In this document: positions 15,620-26,394 of the stretch, in pieces
How positions within the stretch are numbered: the first letter of the stretch is position 1
How the letters are laid out: each line of letters opens with the position of its first letter
Source: JBBDNV01 sp040877415
GTDB taxonomy: Bacteria; Planctomycetota; Planctomycetia; Pirellulales; PALSA-1355
Assembly: GCA_040877415.1 (NCBI GenBank)
Contig: JBBDNV010000150.1
Coordinates: 4,080 to 68,079, forward strand
DNA: 64,000 nucleotides
Reading direction: 5' to 3'
The notes under the pieces: generated by a model
The model's input: only the letters and a program-made list of their open reading frames with translations
Told to the model about the DNA's origin: nothing
Databases searched by the model: none
Program-made: the position numbers and the translations under genes

Positions 15620-16798
15620 ATGATTGACCCAGAGAGCATGGACACGCTTCGCATGCAGTTGCAGGGCAGCATCACCAGTGACCGACGCGTATTGGATGAA
15701 CTCTGCGAGGAGGTTCGGCCTCTCCGCTCGCAGACGCGCAGAATTCAACCTCGGTCCACCACAGCCATTTCCCTCGTGGGAACGGATGGGGGTAATAATC
15801 GGATCGAGTTTGATCCATTCATGGTCCAACTAATTCGTGTCGTTGACTCCAGCAACAACGAATACTGCCTTGAGGCAGTCACGCCGACGACTGACCGCGT
15901 GGTCGTCAACCGCCGACATATCACGGAAGAAGGTTCTCCCCAAACCGCACTGGGCCGGCTGATGACGAAACTCGTCAGCAACGGTGCGATGTCCGAACCT
16001 TCCTTGTGGAAACTCTCCCACATGATCCCAACCCCGCAGCGCCGGGGCGAGAGAATCAAGCCCATCTCTCCGAGTTGGGTTCAGGTCTACCGAGAGATTA
16101 CGGAGTGGGCAATCCTACTGTCGCTGGTGACTGACCGTCAATTTGGCACGGACACCGTCATCGTTGCTGACGGGAATCTTCGCAGCAAGGTCTTCGCCGG
16201 TGAGTTGTTCATTCGGTATCGCGAGCTGCTTAACTCAGCGATTGAGGCGCAGTACCGCGAGCACCGTCGTCGAGTCTACATCGCCGGTGTCGCCAAGCAC
16301 AGCAAGGTACTTCAGCGCTACCGACTTGCGATGGCCATAGAGGACATCTTAAGGACGGACTACCCTGCATACATAGAGGTTCCCTACGAACTCGAGAAGA
16401 AGTCGTATGTCTGGCAGGAGTACGCGCGCGGTGACGAGGAAGCGGAGAAGCTTGGTGGCGAAGCCAACAAGTTTGTCGGCGGCAAGATGTACTTCGTGAA
16501 GTTCGGCTCTCGTCCACACGATCCGATTTGGCCGATTGACATCTTTATCCCTCAAGCAGCTGACGCGCCGACGGTTATTGGCTACATGTTGGCGGATGCA
16601 ATCGATGGGTTCCCGGTGCCGTTTTACCCGCGATGCCTTCAGCGGGCACATGAGAACGCCGCCCTCGTAGACTTCGACATGACGATCCTGCAAGATCAGG
16701 TAATGCATTCGGTGCGAAGCATTCTCGGCAACAAGTCCGAGCGACTCGACGAACTGACGCTGCAGTCAAGTGACCCTTCATCCGCCAGGTACGCATGA
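15620..16798 (+). CDS. NurA-family nuclease
   Basis: This 392-residue protein has the NurA RNase H-like nuclease core. Motif I is SLVGTDGGNNR with Asp56. A second catalytic Asp184 lies in DTVIVADGNLRSKVFAGE. The usual G(V/A)xKxS element appears as IAGVAKHSKVLQRYR near 221-235, and the C-terminal FPVPFYPRCLQRAHENAALV with His343 matches the conserved P-P-L-AH ending. NurA degrades DNA ends together with the HerA pump, which is the next gene, ten bases away. The ATG has GGAG six bases upstream. Three key acidic/His positions are present, so it is probably active. Its place beside a recombinase and a methylase suggests defence rather than housekeeping repair. Confidence 0.85.
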   Translation: MIDPESMDTLRMQLQGSITSDRRVLDELCEEVRPLRSQTRRIQPRSTTAISLVGTDGGNNRIEFDPFMVQLIRVVDSSNNEYCLEAVTPTTDRVVVNRRHITEEGSPQTALGRLMTKLVSNGAMSEPSLWKLSHMIPTPQRRGERIKPISPSWVQVYREITEWAILLSLVTDRQFGTDTVIVADGNLRSKVFAGELFIRYRELLNSAIEAQYREHRRRVYIAGVAKHSKVLQRYRLAMAIEDILRTDYPAYIEVPYELEKKSYVWQEYARGDEEAEKLGGEANKFVGGKMYFVKFGSRPHDPIWPIDIFIPQAADAPTVIGYMLADAIDGFPVPFYPRCLQRAHENAALVDFDMTILQDQVMHSVRSILGNKSERLDELTLQSSDPSSARYA

Positions 16799-16808
16799 GG
16801 AGATACAC

Positions 16809-18941
16809 GTGAACTTGTTTCCGCGAGAACAGATCATCGGGATCTTTCGGGGATTTCGGGAAGGCGGCCTGGAATTTCATGCAGACTTGGCGCTGCCGTA
16901 TCAAAGCAACTTCCAGAATACGCCAATGCACGGTCAGCTCGTTCTGGTCCAGCTTGAAACGCCGAATGAGGCTGTGCTGGGCCGTATCACCTCATTGTCG
17001 TCGGAGGGGCGTCTAACCGGGGCGTCTGGTGAGGACTTCAACATCCGCGCGTTGCGAGAATCACGAGCGGTCCCAGAGCAGTTGCGTGAAGACTACTTGA
17101 AGTACCGCGTTGATATCCGCGTGCTTGGCGTCGTCCGTCTCAACAGCGACACCAAGATCACGTTTGTGGCCTCACATCGTCGGTTGCCGCACGTGGGTAG
17201 TCCGGTGGCGTTCGTCGACAACGTAATCCTGAAGGAACTACTGGGACACAATAGCGAGGGTGCAGTTATCGGTCACTACGCCCTGGGCGAGTACGTCTTC
17301 ACAGGCGGACAGTCAAAATTCGCGCCCGATGAATGGGTGCAGCATTCGAGCCCCGAGATCAACGTCAAGTTCATGGCGAGCAGCCTGGTATCGCGTAGAA
17401 CATTCGTGTTCGCGCGAGCTGGATTCGGCAAGTCGAACCTGAACAAGCTTCTCTTCTCGGAATTGTATCGAACGGACCCGACTGTATCCAAGCGAGGCGG
17501 CAAGCAAGTGCCGGTTGGCACGATCATCTTCGATCCTGACGGCGAGTACTTCTGGCCTGATGACAAGGATCGCCCGGGTCTGGCAGACGTGCCTCAATTG
17601 AAGGAACGGCTGGTCGTCTTTACGTCACGTAACATCGAGAGCAAGTATTACATGTCTTTCGTGGCTGCGGGTGTGAAGCTCGATATCCGCACATTGAGCG
17701 CCAGCGATGTGATCTCTCTTGCACTGTCACCCGACAAGCAGGACCAGCAAAATGTCGCTAAGCTCCGCTCGGTCCGTGGCCAGAACTGGTCGGACTTAGT
17801 GGACCTGGTGTTCGAGGAGGGAAACGGCGCGGACGTCGCTGAAGTTAAGCGGCTACTGAACGCTAAGGACATGAGCGATGTCGAGGTATTTGCTGCTCGG
17901 GCCAATCTCACCCGCATCGTGAATATGCTTCATGATCCAGCAAGCCGCCTCATGGATGCTCTGCTCGCGGCGTTACGCGAAGGTAAGCTCTGTGTCGTCG
18001 ATGTTTCGCAGCTTAGAGGTGGACCCTCCCTCGTGCTGAGCGGTCTAATCTTGCGGCGCATCTTCGACCGCAATCAGGAGGAATTCACCAAAGAAAACCC
18101 GCAGAGCATTCCCACCATTGCTGTCGTCGAAGAGGCTCAGTCGGTACTCAACGACAAGTCGTCAGCCGCACAGCCGTACATCGAATGGGTCAAAGAAGGC
18201 CGTAAGTACGATCTGGGGGCGATCCTAATCACCCAGCAGCCAGGCAGCATCCCGGGCGAGATCCTAAGCCAGGGTGACAATTGGTTCATCTTTCACCTGC
18301 TGTCGGCCACAGACCTAAGATGCGTGAAGGGAGCCAACTCCCATTACAGCGACGACCTGCTGAGCTCGCTGCTCAACGAACCCATCCCCGGTCACGGTGT
18401 GTTCTGGAGTAGTGTGCCCCGGCCGACCTCCAGTGGACCGCAGGCGATGTCCTTTCCGATTTCGTTTCGTGCGATGCTGTTCGAAAAGCTATATCAGACG
18501 GTTGATCCGAATTACAATGCGCCTGCGATTGACACCTTCGCATCACGCCTTCGTGCGAAGTTGCTCGGCGAAGTGCAGCAGGCTGTCGCGGCGACCGGTG
18601 TCGCGGCCGCGGAGGAGACTACCAGTGGCGACGAGAGCCTTGAGCCCGCCGGCCGACCTGCAGATTTTCTGTCGCTAGCGAGACAGGGAGCGCTGAAGAA
18701 AGTGCAAGACGACACAGATTTGGTGCGATCGCTTGAGGCCGGTTACGCGACTTGGGGTGTCGTTTGGTACAAGATAAAGGACGCGCTACCGGAAACACTG
18801 GAAGACCGTGACGAGCTTGCAGGCCAACTCGTGCCGGAGTTCCTCGATGGACTTTGGGGCAAGGGTGAATGGCACACGGAGAAGAAACTCACCAAAAAGG
18901 GTGAACAAAAGCCATTCATCAAGCGCGGTGCCAAGACCTAG
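16809..18941 (+). CDS. HerA-family hexameric ATPase/translocase
   Basis: This 710-residue protein has an N-terminal HAS-barrel-like part (about 1-165) and a HerA/FtsK-type ATPase core. Walker A is RAGFGKSN at 203-210, the family element IIFDPDGEYFWP is at 239-250, Walker B is TIAVVEEAQSVL at 436-447, and the sensor part is KEGRKYDLGAILITQQPGSI near 462-481. The last 150 residues look like a separate helical accessory region with LEDRDELAGQLVPEFLDGLW. HerA forms rings that move DNA into the partner nuclease NurA. The GTG start follows GAGGAG at six bases spacing; a longer upstream start would overlap nurA. The stop shares the sequence CTAG with the opposing methylase stop. Confidence 0.88.
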   Translation: MNLFPREQIIGIFRGFREGGLEFHADLALPYQSNFQNTPMHGQLVLVQLETPNEAVLGRITSLSSEGRLTGASGEDFNIRALRESRAVPEQLREDYLKYRVDIRVLGVVRLNSDTKITFVASHRRLPHVGSPVAFVDNVILKELLGHNSEGAVIGHYALGEYVFTGGQSKFAPDEWVQHSSPEINVKFMASSLVSRRTFVFARAGFGKSNLNKLLFSELYRTDPTVSKRGGKQVPVGTIIFDPDGEYFWPDDKDRPGLADVPQLKERLVVFTSRNIESKYYMSFVAAGVKLDIRTLSASDVISLALSPDKQDQQNVAKLRSVRGQNWSDLVDLVFEEGNGADVAEVKRLLNAKDMSDVEVFAARANLTRIVNMLHDPASRLMDALLAALREGKLCVVDVSQLRGGPSLVLSGLILRRIFDRNQEEFTKENPQSIPTIAVVEEAQSVLNDKSSAAQPYIEWVKEGRKYDLGAILITQQPGSIPGEILSQGDNWFIFHLLSATDLRCVKGANSHYSDDLLSSLLNEPIPGHGVFWSSVPRPTSSGPQAMSFPISFRAMLFEKLYQTVDPNYNAPAIDTFASRLRAKLLGEVQQAVAATGVAAAEETTSGDESLEPAGRPADFLSLARQGALKKVQDDTDLVRSLEAGYATWGVVWYKIKDALPETLEDRDELAGQLVPEFLDGLWGKGEWHTEKKLTKKGEQKPFIKRGAKT

Positions 18942-20089
18942 GCACGTTCGGCGTAGAAGTCATGCTCCGGACGCGGCGAGCTGTCTCTCAAACGAAACTG
19001 GCTTGCTTGGCGTTTTCCGGTGTCGGCGTCACCTGCTTTAACGACCGTCCGCAAGACCCATCCGCTATCGCTGAGGGACTCCTTCATAAGTGCGATGTGG
19101 TCAACGTCCCGATCGTTGATGCTTCCAAAACGGACCACTAGCCTGGCGTCGTCCGTGGCCCGCGTAGCGAGGAGCTTCCAGACGGATCTGAGTTCTCCGG
19201 CGAAAACTGTTGGCGAAGCGTGCCTTACCTCGCGCGATGGATGCTGGTAATCGACTTCCGCAGGACCACCCAGAAACCATGAACGCAACCACTGGTCGGG
19301 AATGTACGTCCGCATACCATAATACGGCGGCGACGTGACAACGAGACTAATCCGTATATTAGGATAGTCCGCAGCGCATCGGCTGTCACCGTGCCTAATG
19401 AGACCCTTCACGCGTTCGGGGCCGTCCGCAAGAAATCGATTTCCTCGCACTCGGACCACCTTCAAGACATCGACTTTAAGGGGACGTAGCCGGCGATCCT
19501 TCCAGAATTTCACCGCGTAATCGGGCTTCGGAGCGTAGGTTCGGGGTGACTGGTTCGAAAGATGTGAAGCAACGGTCTTTGTAACGGGTCCGTGAAGAGC
19601 TCCAAGGATAAGGGCGCGAAGAACCTTCCTCGCATCGCTCCGGCAGTCCCGAAGAAGTGATTCACGGAGTTTGCATAATTTCACCAGAACGTTGGGGTGG
19701 TACATGCGCGTCCAAAACTCGCCCTCAGGGATGTCTTTCGGCTGGTCGGTGGCCTTGAGAATCCGGCGAGCAGACTGTTCAACTCGCTCAACCGTCGTAT
19801 CGCATAGCTTTGCCTGAGCAATCGCGACCGCTATGGGACTGCTGTCCATGCCGAAGGTCTTCTGGCCGCATAGGCGTGCCGCCAAGTTCGTTGTTCCCCG
19901 ACCGCAAAAAGGGTCAACGATCCACCCACTGTTTGCGTCGCGCCTACCAATGACCCGCAACGGAAAGGATAACGGGAACATCGTGTAATATGGGCAGATT
20001 GCGTTGATCGCCGAACTGGGCATCATAGTTTCACCATTCCACAGAGATGCCGCAATCTCGAACGGGCCGGACGTGTATGGATGCATCAT
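18938..20089 (-). CDS. DNA methyltransferase, probable self-marking enzyme
   Basis: This 383-residue protein carries SAM-binding motif I DPFCGRGTT at 59-67 and the amino-methylase catalytic motif TSPPYYGM at 252-259. The target is therefore adenine N6 or cytosine N4. About 185 residues between them probably hold target recognition. Another conserved stretch is INAICPYYTMFPLSFP at 28-43. It faces the NurA/HerA operon and overlaps its stop codon, so the three genes form one locus. I infer that methylation protects host DNA from the nuclease. The start is uncertain: ATG at 20089 or 20086 lack a clear ribosome site and a TTG start lies slightly upstream. Confidence 0.85.
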   Translation of the reverse strand: MMHPYTSGPFEIAASLWNGETMMPSSAINAICPYYTMFPLSFPLRVIGRRDANSGWIVDPFCGRGTTNLAARLCGQKTFGMDSSPIAVAIAQAKLCDTTVERVEQSARRILKATDQPKDIPEGEFWTRMYHPNVLVKLCKLRESLLRDCRSDARKVLRALILGALHGPVTKTVASHLSNQSPRTYAPKPDYAVKFWKDRRLRPLKVDVLKVVRVRGNRFLADGPERVKGLIRHGDSRCAADYPNIRISLVVTSPPYYGMRTYIPDQWLRSWFLGGPAEVDYQHPSREVRHASPTVFAGELRSVWKLLATRATDDARLVVRFGSINDRDVDHIALMKESLSDSGWVLRTVVKAGDADTGKRQASQFRLRDSSPRPEHDFYAERA

Positions 20090-20259
20090 GGCCCGTTTCG
20101 ATTCGACTGGCAAGCGTCCACCAGCGCTAGATCAATCGGGTTGGTTCCGCCCACCGAACCCAACCGGGCTGTTAACCCACGATGGTCTGTTAAACCGAGA
20201 GTTGGAGAGTTTCGGATTCAGATTCCGAGGTCCGAAGGCAACCTTCATGGTTGCCTTGG

Positions 20260-20269
20260 NNNNNNNNNN
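20260..20269. other. assembly gap (10 N)
   Basis: Ten unknown bases lie between the methylase gene and tRNA-Asn. Whether the element is really joined to this chromosomal region depends on scaffolding across this gap. The exact end of the mobile element cannot be placed. Confidence 0.99.
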
Positions 20270-20360
20270 CCCCACCCCGGTTGGCGTGTCTCGAAATGGA
20301 GACTTTTCGGGCAGCGGCCGGATCGGCGGAAACCCTTGCGTGAAAGGTCCTAAACGCGAA

Positions 20361-20386
20361 ACGCCGAGAGCGGGAACTCTCGGCGT
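20361..20386 (-). terminator. hairpin downstream of tRNA-Asn
   Basis: A perfect 10-base inverted repeat (ACGCCGAGAG / CTCTCGGCGT) has a six-base loop. Read on the minus strand it follows tRNA-Asn by about 45 bases and is followed by TTTCGCGTTT, a weak T-rich tract. A rho-independent terminator for the tRNA transcript is the likely role. Confidence 0.6.
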
Positions 20387-20429
20387 CGGGCGTTAACCAG
20401 AGTGGCGGCCAGTTTCGCGACCACACGAA

Positions 20430-20505
<76 letters not shown>

Positions 20506-20511
20506 TTTTAA

Positions 20512-20552
20512 AACGGCGAACGGAGAACGGCGAACGGACAACGGAGAACGGA
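20512..20552 (+). repeat. 7-bp tandem array (AACGGNN)x6
   Basis: Six adjoining heptamers read AACGGCG, AACGGAG, AACGGCG, AACGGAC, AACGGAG, AACGGA. Five positions are fixed and two vary. It lies directly upstream of tRNA-Asn on the side where the tRNA promoter should be. The period of seven recalls the heptameric STRR arrays known in cyanobacteria. Confidence 0.9.
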
Positions 20553-20871
20553 ACGACCTATCCTAGCTTTTTCGCGCCTCGGGCGGCAAGCCGCAATCCG
20601 GAAGGGCCGCAAGGGCGCCATCGGCTCGGCGGTCTGCCCGCGAGGGGCCGTTTATCCGGTTGGCGCCGCGACTCCGGGCGACAACGCGCGGCGGCCGGCC
20701 GGCGTTTTGGACAGCTTGCCGTTTGAGTGCTACCATTTACCAAGGTCTTTCCAACCAGACAGTTTCTCCCGCCGTTACCGCCGGCCTCGCCCTCTCGTCG
20801 AGCGTGGCGGGGCCCTGCCGAGCCCGATGGCAAAGTGGGCATCCCGGCCTCGGTTTCCAGGACGTTGGAGC

Positions 20872-22842
<1,971 letters not shown>

Positions 22843-22889
22843 CGCCCTCGACCTGAACCGCGCGCCCGGCGCGAACGAAGGAAGCTTCC

Positions 22890-24551
22890 ATGGACGAGAC
22901 GGCTTCAGAGCGCACTCTGCCGACGCTTGTCGTTGGCGGACCGTGGAATTGGGACCAGGCCGCCGGCAAAGCCCAACGGACGGACCTGGCGGCGGTCATG
23001 GCCGAGGCGATCGCGACGCGTCGTTGGTTTGGCGCCAAGACGCGGGCTATCGAATCGCTGGAGATCATCGACGCGATCGGCTTTTCCGCGACGGTTCGGC
23101 TGCTGCTTGTGAGAATCCATTTCAGCCGGGGGCCGGCCGAGGTGTATCAGGTGCCCCTTGGCTTTGCCGACGCCCAGTCCGCGGCGCGGCTGCTCGAGGA
23201 AAACGGCGCCGTCTGGATTCGCGTCGAGAGTGCCGGCGGCCGCCGGCTTGGCGTGCTTTACGATGCGCTTGGCGACGCGGACTTTTGCCGGCAGTTGCTC
23301 GAGTTGTTCGAATCGCCGCGCACGCTCAACGGAATTGGCGGAGAGTTGATCTCCACGCGCACGTCTTGTTTCCACTCGTTGCGGGGTAACCTCCGCGAAA
23401 TCCTGATTCCCAAGCCGGTCGAGACAGAGCAAAGCAACAGCTCCGTGATCTACGGCTCTCGGCTGATTCTCAAAGTGTTCCGCCGCGTGGAAATGGGGCT
23501 GAACCCCGACTTTGAGATCACCGATTACCTGACGCGGCAGCATTTTGCCAACACGCCGCCCTTGGCCGGACTGCTCGAATACCGCCCGGCAAACGAAGAG
23601 CCCTGGACACTGGCGATGCTGCAAGCCTTTGTGCCCAACCAGCAAGACGCGTGGAATTTCGCGCGCGATTGGCTCGCGAAGGCGTTGGACGCTCGGGCCG
23701 CGGATTCGGCCGGCAAGGCGCCGCCTGTTCCGCGCGAAGGAATCTGCAGCGCGGCACAACGCGCGATACCCCCGGAAGCCAGCGCGGCCTTTGGCGGGTT
23801 TCTCGCGAGCGTTGAGCTCTTGGGGAGGCGAACCGCCGAGATGCATCGGGCCCTTTCGGCCGACGCGGCCGATCCGGCCTTTGCCCCCGAACCGTTTACC
23901 GACTCGGACCGGCGTCGGTTTTTCGAGCGATGCAGTGAACAGGCCCGCGAGACCTTCGCCCTGCTTGGCGACCACTTGCCGCGTCTGCCGCGCGAGCTTG
24001 CCAGTCAGGCCGCAAGGGCGCTTGCCTTGGAGCCGGCGGCACTCGATCGGTACCGGCGACTTGCCGCTGAAACGGCGAGCGTGGCCAAGATCCGCTGCCA
24101 CGGCGATTACCATCTAGGCCAGGTGCTGGTGGCGAAGAGCGATTTTGTAATGATCGATTTCGAGGGCGAACCGGCTCGGCCCCTCAGCCAGCGGCGAGAG
24201 AAACAACTGGCGCTGCGCGACGTGGCCGGCATGATCCGCTCTCTGCACTATGCCAGTTGTTCGGCGGCCGCCGCGGCGCGCAGCGATCAAACGCGAGACG
24301 ACCGCCGGCTCCGAGAGTGGGCGCACGCCTGGTTTGCGTGGACGAGCGTGGCCTTTCTGTCCGCGTACGTGCGCACGGCCGGCGAAGCTGTGTTCCTGCC
24401 CCGCGCGATCGACGAATTTGAACGGCTGCTCGACGGATGCCTGCTGGAGAAAGCGATCTACGAGCTGCGCTACGAGCTGGACAACCGTCCCGATTGGGTT
24501 TATTTGCCGCTCGAAGCGCTTGCCGAGATCCTCGATGACGACAGGCACTAG
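22890..24551 (+). CDS. mak: maltokinase
   Basis: This 553-residue kinase phosphorylates maltose to maltose-1-phosphate for GlgE. It has the family signature TRRWFGAKTRAIESLEI near residue 42, the N-lobe segment SNSSVIYGSRLILKVFRRVE, and the eukaryotic-kinase-like catalytic loop CHGDYHLGQVL with Asp406 and metal site DFEGEP at 423-428. A run of about 60 residues (about 262-320) near AADSAGKAPPVPREGI looks like a lineage insert. Maltokinases are often fused to TreS; here it stands alone, and no treS is in the window. The stop codon lies inside a perfect 16-base palindrome (24544-24559). Confidence 0.93.
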   Translation: MDETASERTLPTLVVGGPWNWDQAAGKAQRTDLAAVMAEAIATRRWFGAKTRAIESLEIIDAIGFSATVRLLLVRIHFSRGPAEVYQVPLGFADAQSAARLLEENGAVWIRVESAGGRRLGVLYDALGDADFCRQLLELFESPRTLNGIGGELISTRTSCFHSLRGNLREILIPKPVETEQSNSSVIYGSRLILKVFRRVEMGLNPDFEITDYLTRQHFANTPPLAGLLEYRPANEEPWTLAMLQAFVPNQQDAWNFARDWLAKALDARAADSAGKAPPVPREGICSAAQRAIPPEASAAFGGFLASVELLGRRTAEMHRALSADAADPAFAPEPFTDSDRRRFFERCSEQARETFALLGDHLPRLPRELASQAARALALEPAALDRYRRLAAETASVAKIRCHGDYHLGQVLVAKSDFVMIDFEGEPARPLSQRREKQLALRDVAGMIRSLHYASCSAAAAARSDQTRDDRRLREWAHAWFAWTSVAFLSAYVRTAGEAVFLPRAIDEFERLLDGCLLEKAIYELRYELDNRPDWVYLPLEALAEILDDDRH

Positions 24552-24584
24552 CTAGTGCCGCGTCAGTCTGGCTTCACGCGGTGC

Positions 24585-24607
24585 CACGGGTGGCTGGTCC
24601 ACCTGTA
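24585..24607. repeat. degenerate copy of palindrome family 2
   Basis: CACGGGTGG, a five-base loop and CCACCTGTA form an imperfect hairpin. The flanking GGTGC and the following CTGCAC match the better copy at 61911-61981, so the two belong to one dispersed repeat family. No gene lies in the 234 bases after maltokinase. Confidence 0.55.
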
Positions 24608-24785
24608 CCGCCTGCACAACAGCGCCGCGGGTTAAGCGACCAGGGGGCAAAATACGCTCGACACGCGCGGCCGGCGAACATAAGGTAGAATATCCGCAGC
24701 CCCGTGGTGGCGGCCGCCGGGCAGGTTGGTTCCGCCCCGAACAAATCGGTTTTCCTGCCGCAATTCCCAGTTCCACAAATCCGCC

Positions 24786-26369
24786 ATGCAACGTCGTCGA
24801 CTGTCCCCCCTTGTTGTCGCTTGTGCCTGGGTGCTTTGCGGCGGCGGCACCGCGAGCCTCGCGGTTGAGGCCAGCGCGCGAAGCGCCGCGCTGGCGTCGA
24901 TCACGACCGAGGAAGTCGCCGGCCACGTCAACGTGCTGGCCGACGACACCTTCGAAGGGCGCGAAGCCGGCAGCCGCGGCAACCGCGCGGCCGGCGTCTA
25001 TATTGTGGATCGCCTCAAGAAGTTCGGCTTGCACGGGGGCGGGCCAAAAGGCAGCTTCTATCAAACCGGCGGCGGGCTGAACAACATTCTCGCGCTGGTG
25101 GAAGGACGCGACGCGACGCTCACAGACCAGGTGATTCTCTTCGGCGCCCACTACGATCACGTGGGCTACGGAAGCTATCGCAACAGCTATGGCCCTATCG
25201 GGCGAATTCACAACGGCGCCGACGACAACGCCAGCGGCGTGGCCGGTTTGCTGGAAGTGGCCGAAGCCGTGAGCCGCTTGCTCGACAAACCGAGGCGGTC
25301 GATTCTGTTCGCCTTTTGGGACGCGGAGGAAAAGGGGCTGCTCGGCTCGAAGTTCTGGATCGAACATCCCACCGTGCCGCTCGACCGCGTGCGGGTGGCG
25401 ATCAACGTCGACATGATCGGGCGGCTGAGCAACTCGCGCGTCGAGGTGTTCGGCATTCGCACCACCCCGGGTTTGCGGCGCCTGGTGAGCCGCCAGAATG
25501 ACGCCGCGCTTCGGCTGGACTTCAATTGGGACGTCCGGCCGGACAGCGACCACTACACCTTCTTTTCCCACAGCGTGCCCTTTCTGATGCTGCACACCGG
25601 GCTGCACGGCGACTACCACCGCCCGAGCGACGACGCGGAGAAAATCAACGGCGACGGGCTCAAGCAGGTCGCGCAGTTGATGTTTTGCGTCCTGGTCGAG
25701 CTGGCCGACACGCCGGATTTAGGGGGATTCCGCAGCCAGTCGCGCTACGAATCGCGCGCCGCCGAGCGGGACTCCCGGATCGTGCTTCGCCCGCCGCCGG
25801 GACGGCTGGGAATCCGCTGGGACGAAGCGGCGGCGCGCAGCGGCAACATTGTCGTCACGGCCGTGACGCCCGGATCGGCGGCCGATGCCGCGGGCTTGCG
25901 GCCCGGCGACCGGCTGCTCGCGTTTGCCGGCCGCGAAGTTCACGATCCGAAACAATTTCGCGTCACGGTCCTGGCCGCCAAAAACCCCGTGCCGGTGACG
26001 ATCGAGCGGCCCGGCGCCGATGCGCCCTTGGACGTAACGCTCGAACTGGCGGGCGAGCCGGTCCGCTTGGGCATTTCCTGGCGAACCGACGTCGCCGAGC
26101 CGCGCAGCGTGATCGTCAACCGACTCACGCCGGGTTCGCCGGCCGACCTGGCTGGACTACGCCCCGGCGACCGCATTTACGGAATCTGCGGACGCGAATT
26201 CACCGGCAGCGATGATTTTCGCGAGTTGGCGACGACTCTGCCCGTGCCGCTCTTTTTAGAAGTGGAAACCTCGGGGCGCGTGCGCACCGTCGACGTTCCG
26301 CAACCGGACACCGGCCAGGTCACTCTGCCGACCGACGATGAGGCCGGTCGGTCGCCCGGCGCGTCGTGA
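24786..26369 (+). CDS. secreted M28 aminopeptidase with two PDZ domains
   Basis: This 527-residue protein begins with a signal peptide (MQRRRLSPLVVACAWVLCGG). The M28 di-zinc peptidase domain has His122 in FGAHYDHVG, Asp146 in HNGADDNASG, the Glu181/Glu182 pair in WDAEEKGLLG, Asp209 in NVDMIGR and His278 in GDYHRPSDD. All five metal-site positions are present. Two PDZ domains follow (about 345-420 and 425-510), each with a TPGSxADxAGLRPGDR repeat. The protein probably cleaves peptides outside the cytoplasmic membrane. The internal ATG is preferred because the signal peptide starts there. Confidence 0.92.
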   Translation: MQRRRLSPLVVACAWVLCGGGTASLAVEASARSAALASITTEEVAGHVNVLADDTFEGREAGSRGNRAAGVYIVDRLKKFGLHGGGPKGSFYQTGGGLNNILALVEGRDATLTDQVILFGAHYDHVGYGSYRNSYGPIGRIHNGADDNASGVAGLLEVAEAVSRLLDKPRRSILFAFWDAEEKGLLGSKFWIEHPTVPLDRVRVAINVDMIGRLSNSRVEVFGIRTTPGLRRLVSRQNDAALRLDFNWDVRPDSDHYTFFSHSVPFLMLHTGLHGDYHRPSDDAEKINGDGLKQVAQLMFCVLVELADTPDLGGFRSQSRYESRAAERDSRIVLRPPPGRLGIRWDEAAARSGNIVVTAVTPGSAADAAGLRPGDRLLAFAGREVHDPKQFRVTVLAAKNPVPVTIERPGADAPLDVTLELAGEPVRLGISWRTDVAEPRSVIVNRLTPGSPADLAGLRPGDRIYGICGREFTGSDDFRELATTLPVPLFLEVETSGRVRTVDVPQPDTGQVTLPTDDEAGRSPGAS

Positions 26370-26394
26370 CCAGGGTAGGGAACCTTAGCGCGGC

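Noticed and set aside
15425..15829. Minus-strand frame over the start of nurA
   Set aside because: No ribosome site or domain; it is antisense to the well-supported NurA coding sequence.
16770..16809. Upstream ATG of the HerA frame as the start
   Set aside because: It lies inside the nurA gene without a ribosome site, while GTG at 16809 has GAGGAG six bases upstream and begins the conserved part.
22905..24113. A 402-codon frame opposite the maltokinase gene
   Set aside because: Antisense frame made open by high third-position GC. No ribosome site and no recognisable domain, while the sense frame holds all maltokinase motifs.
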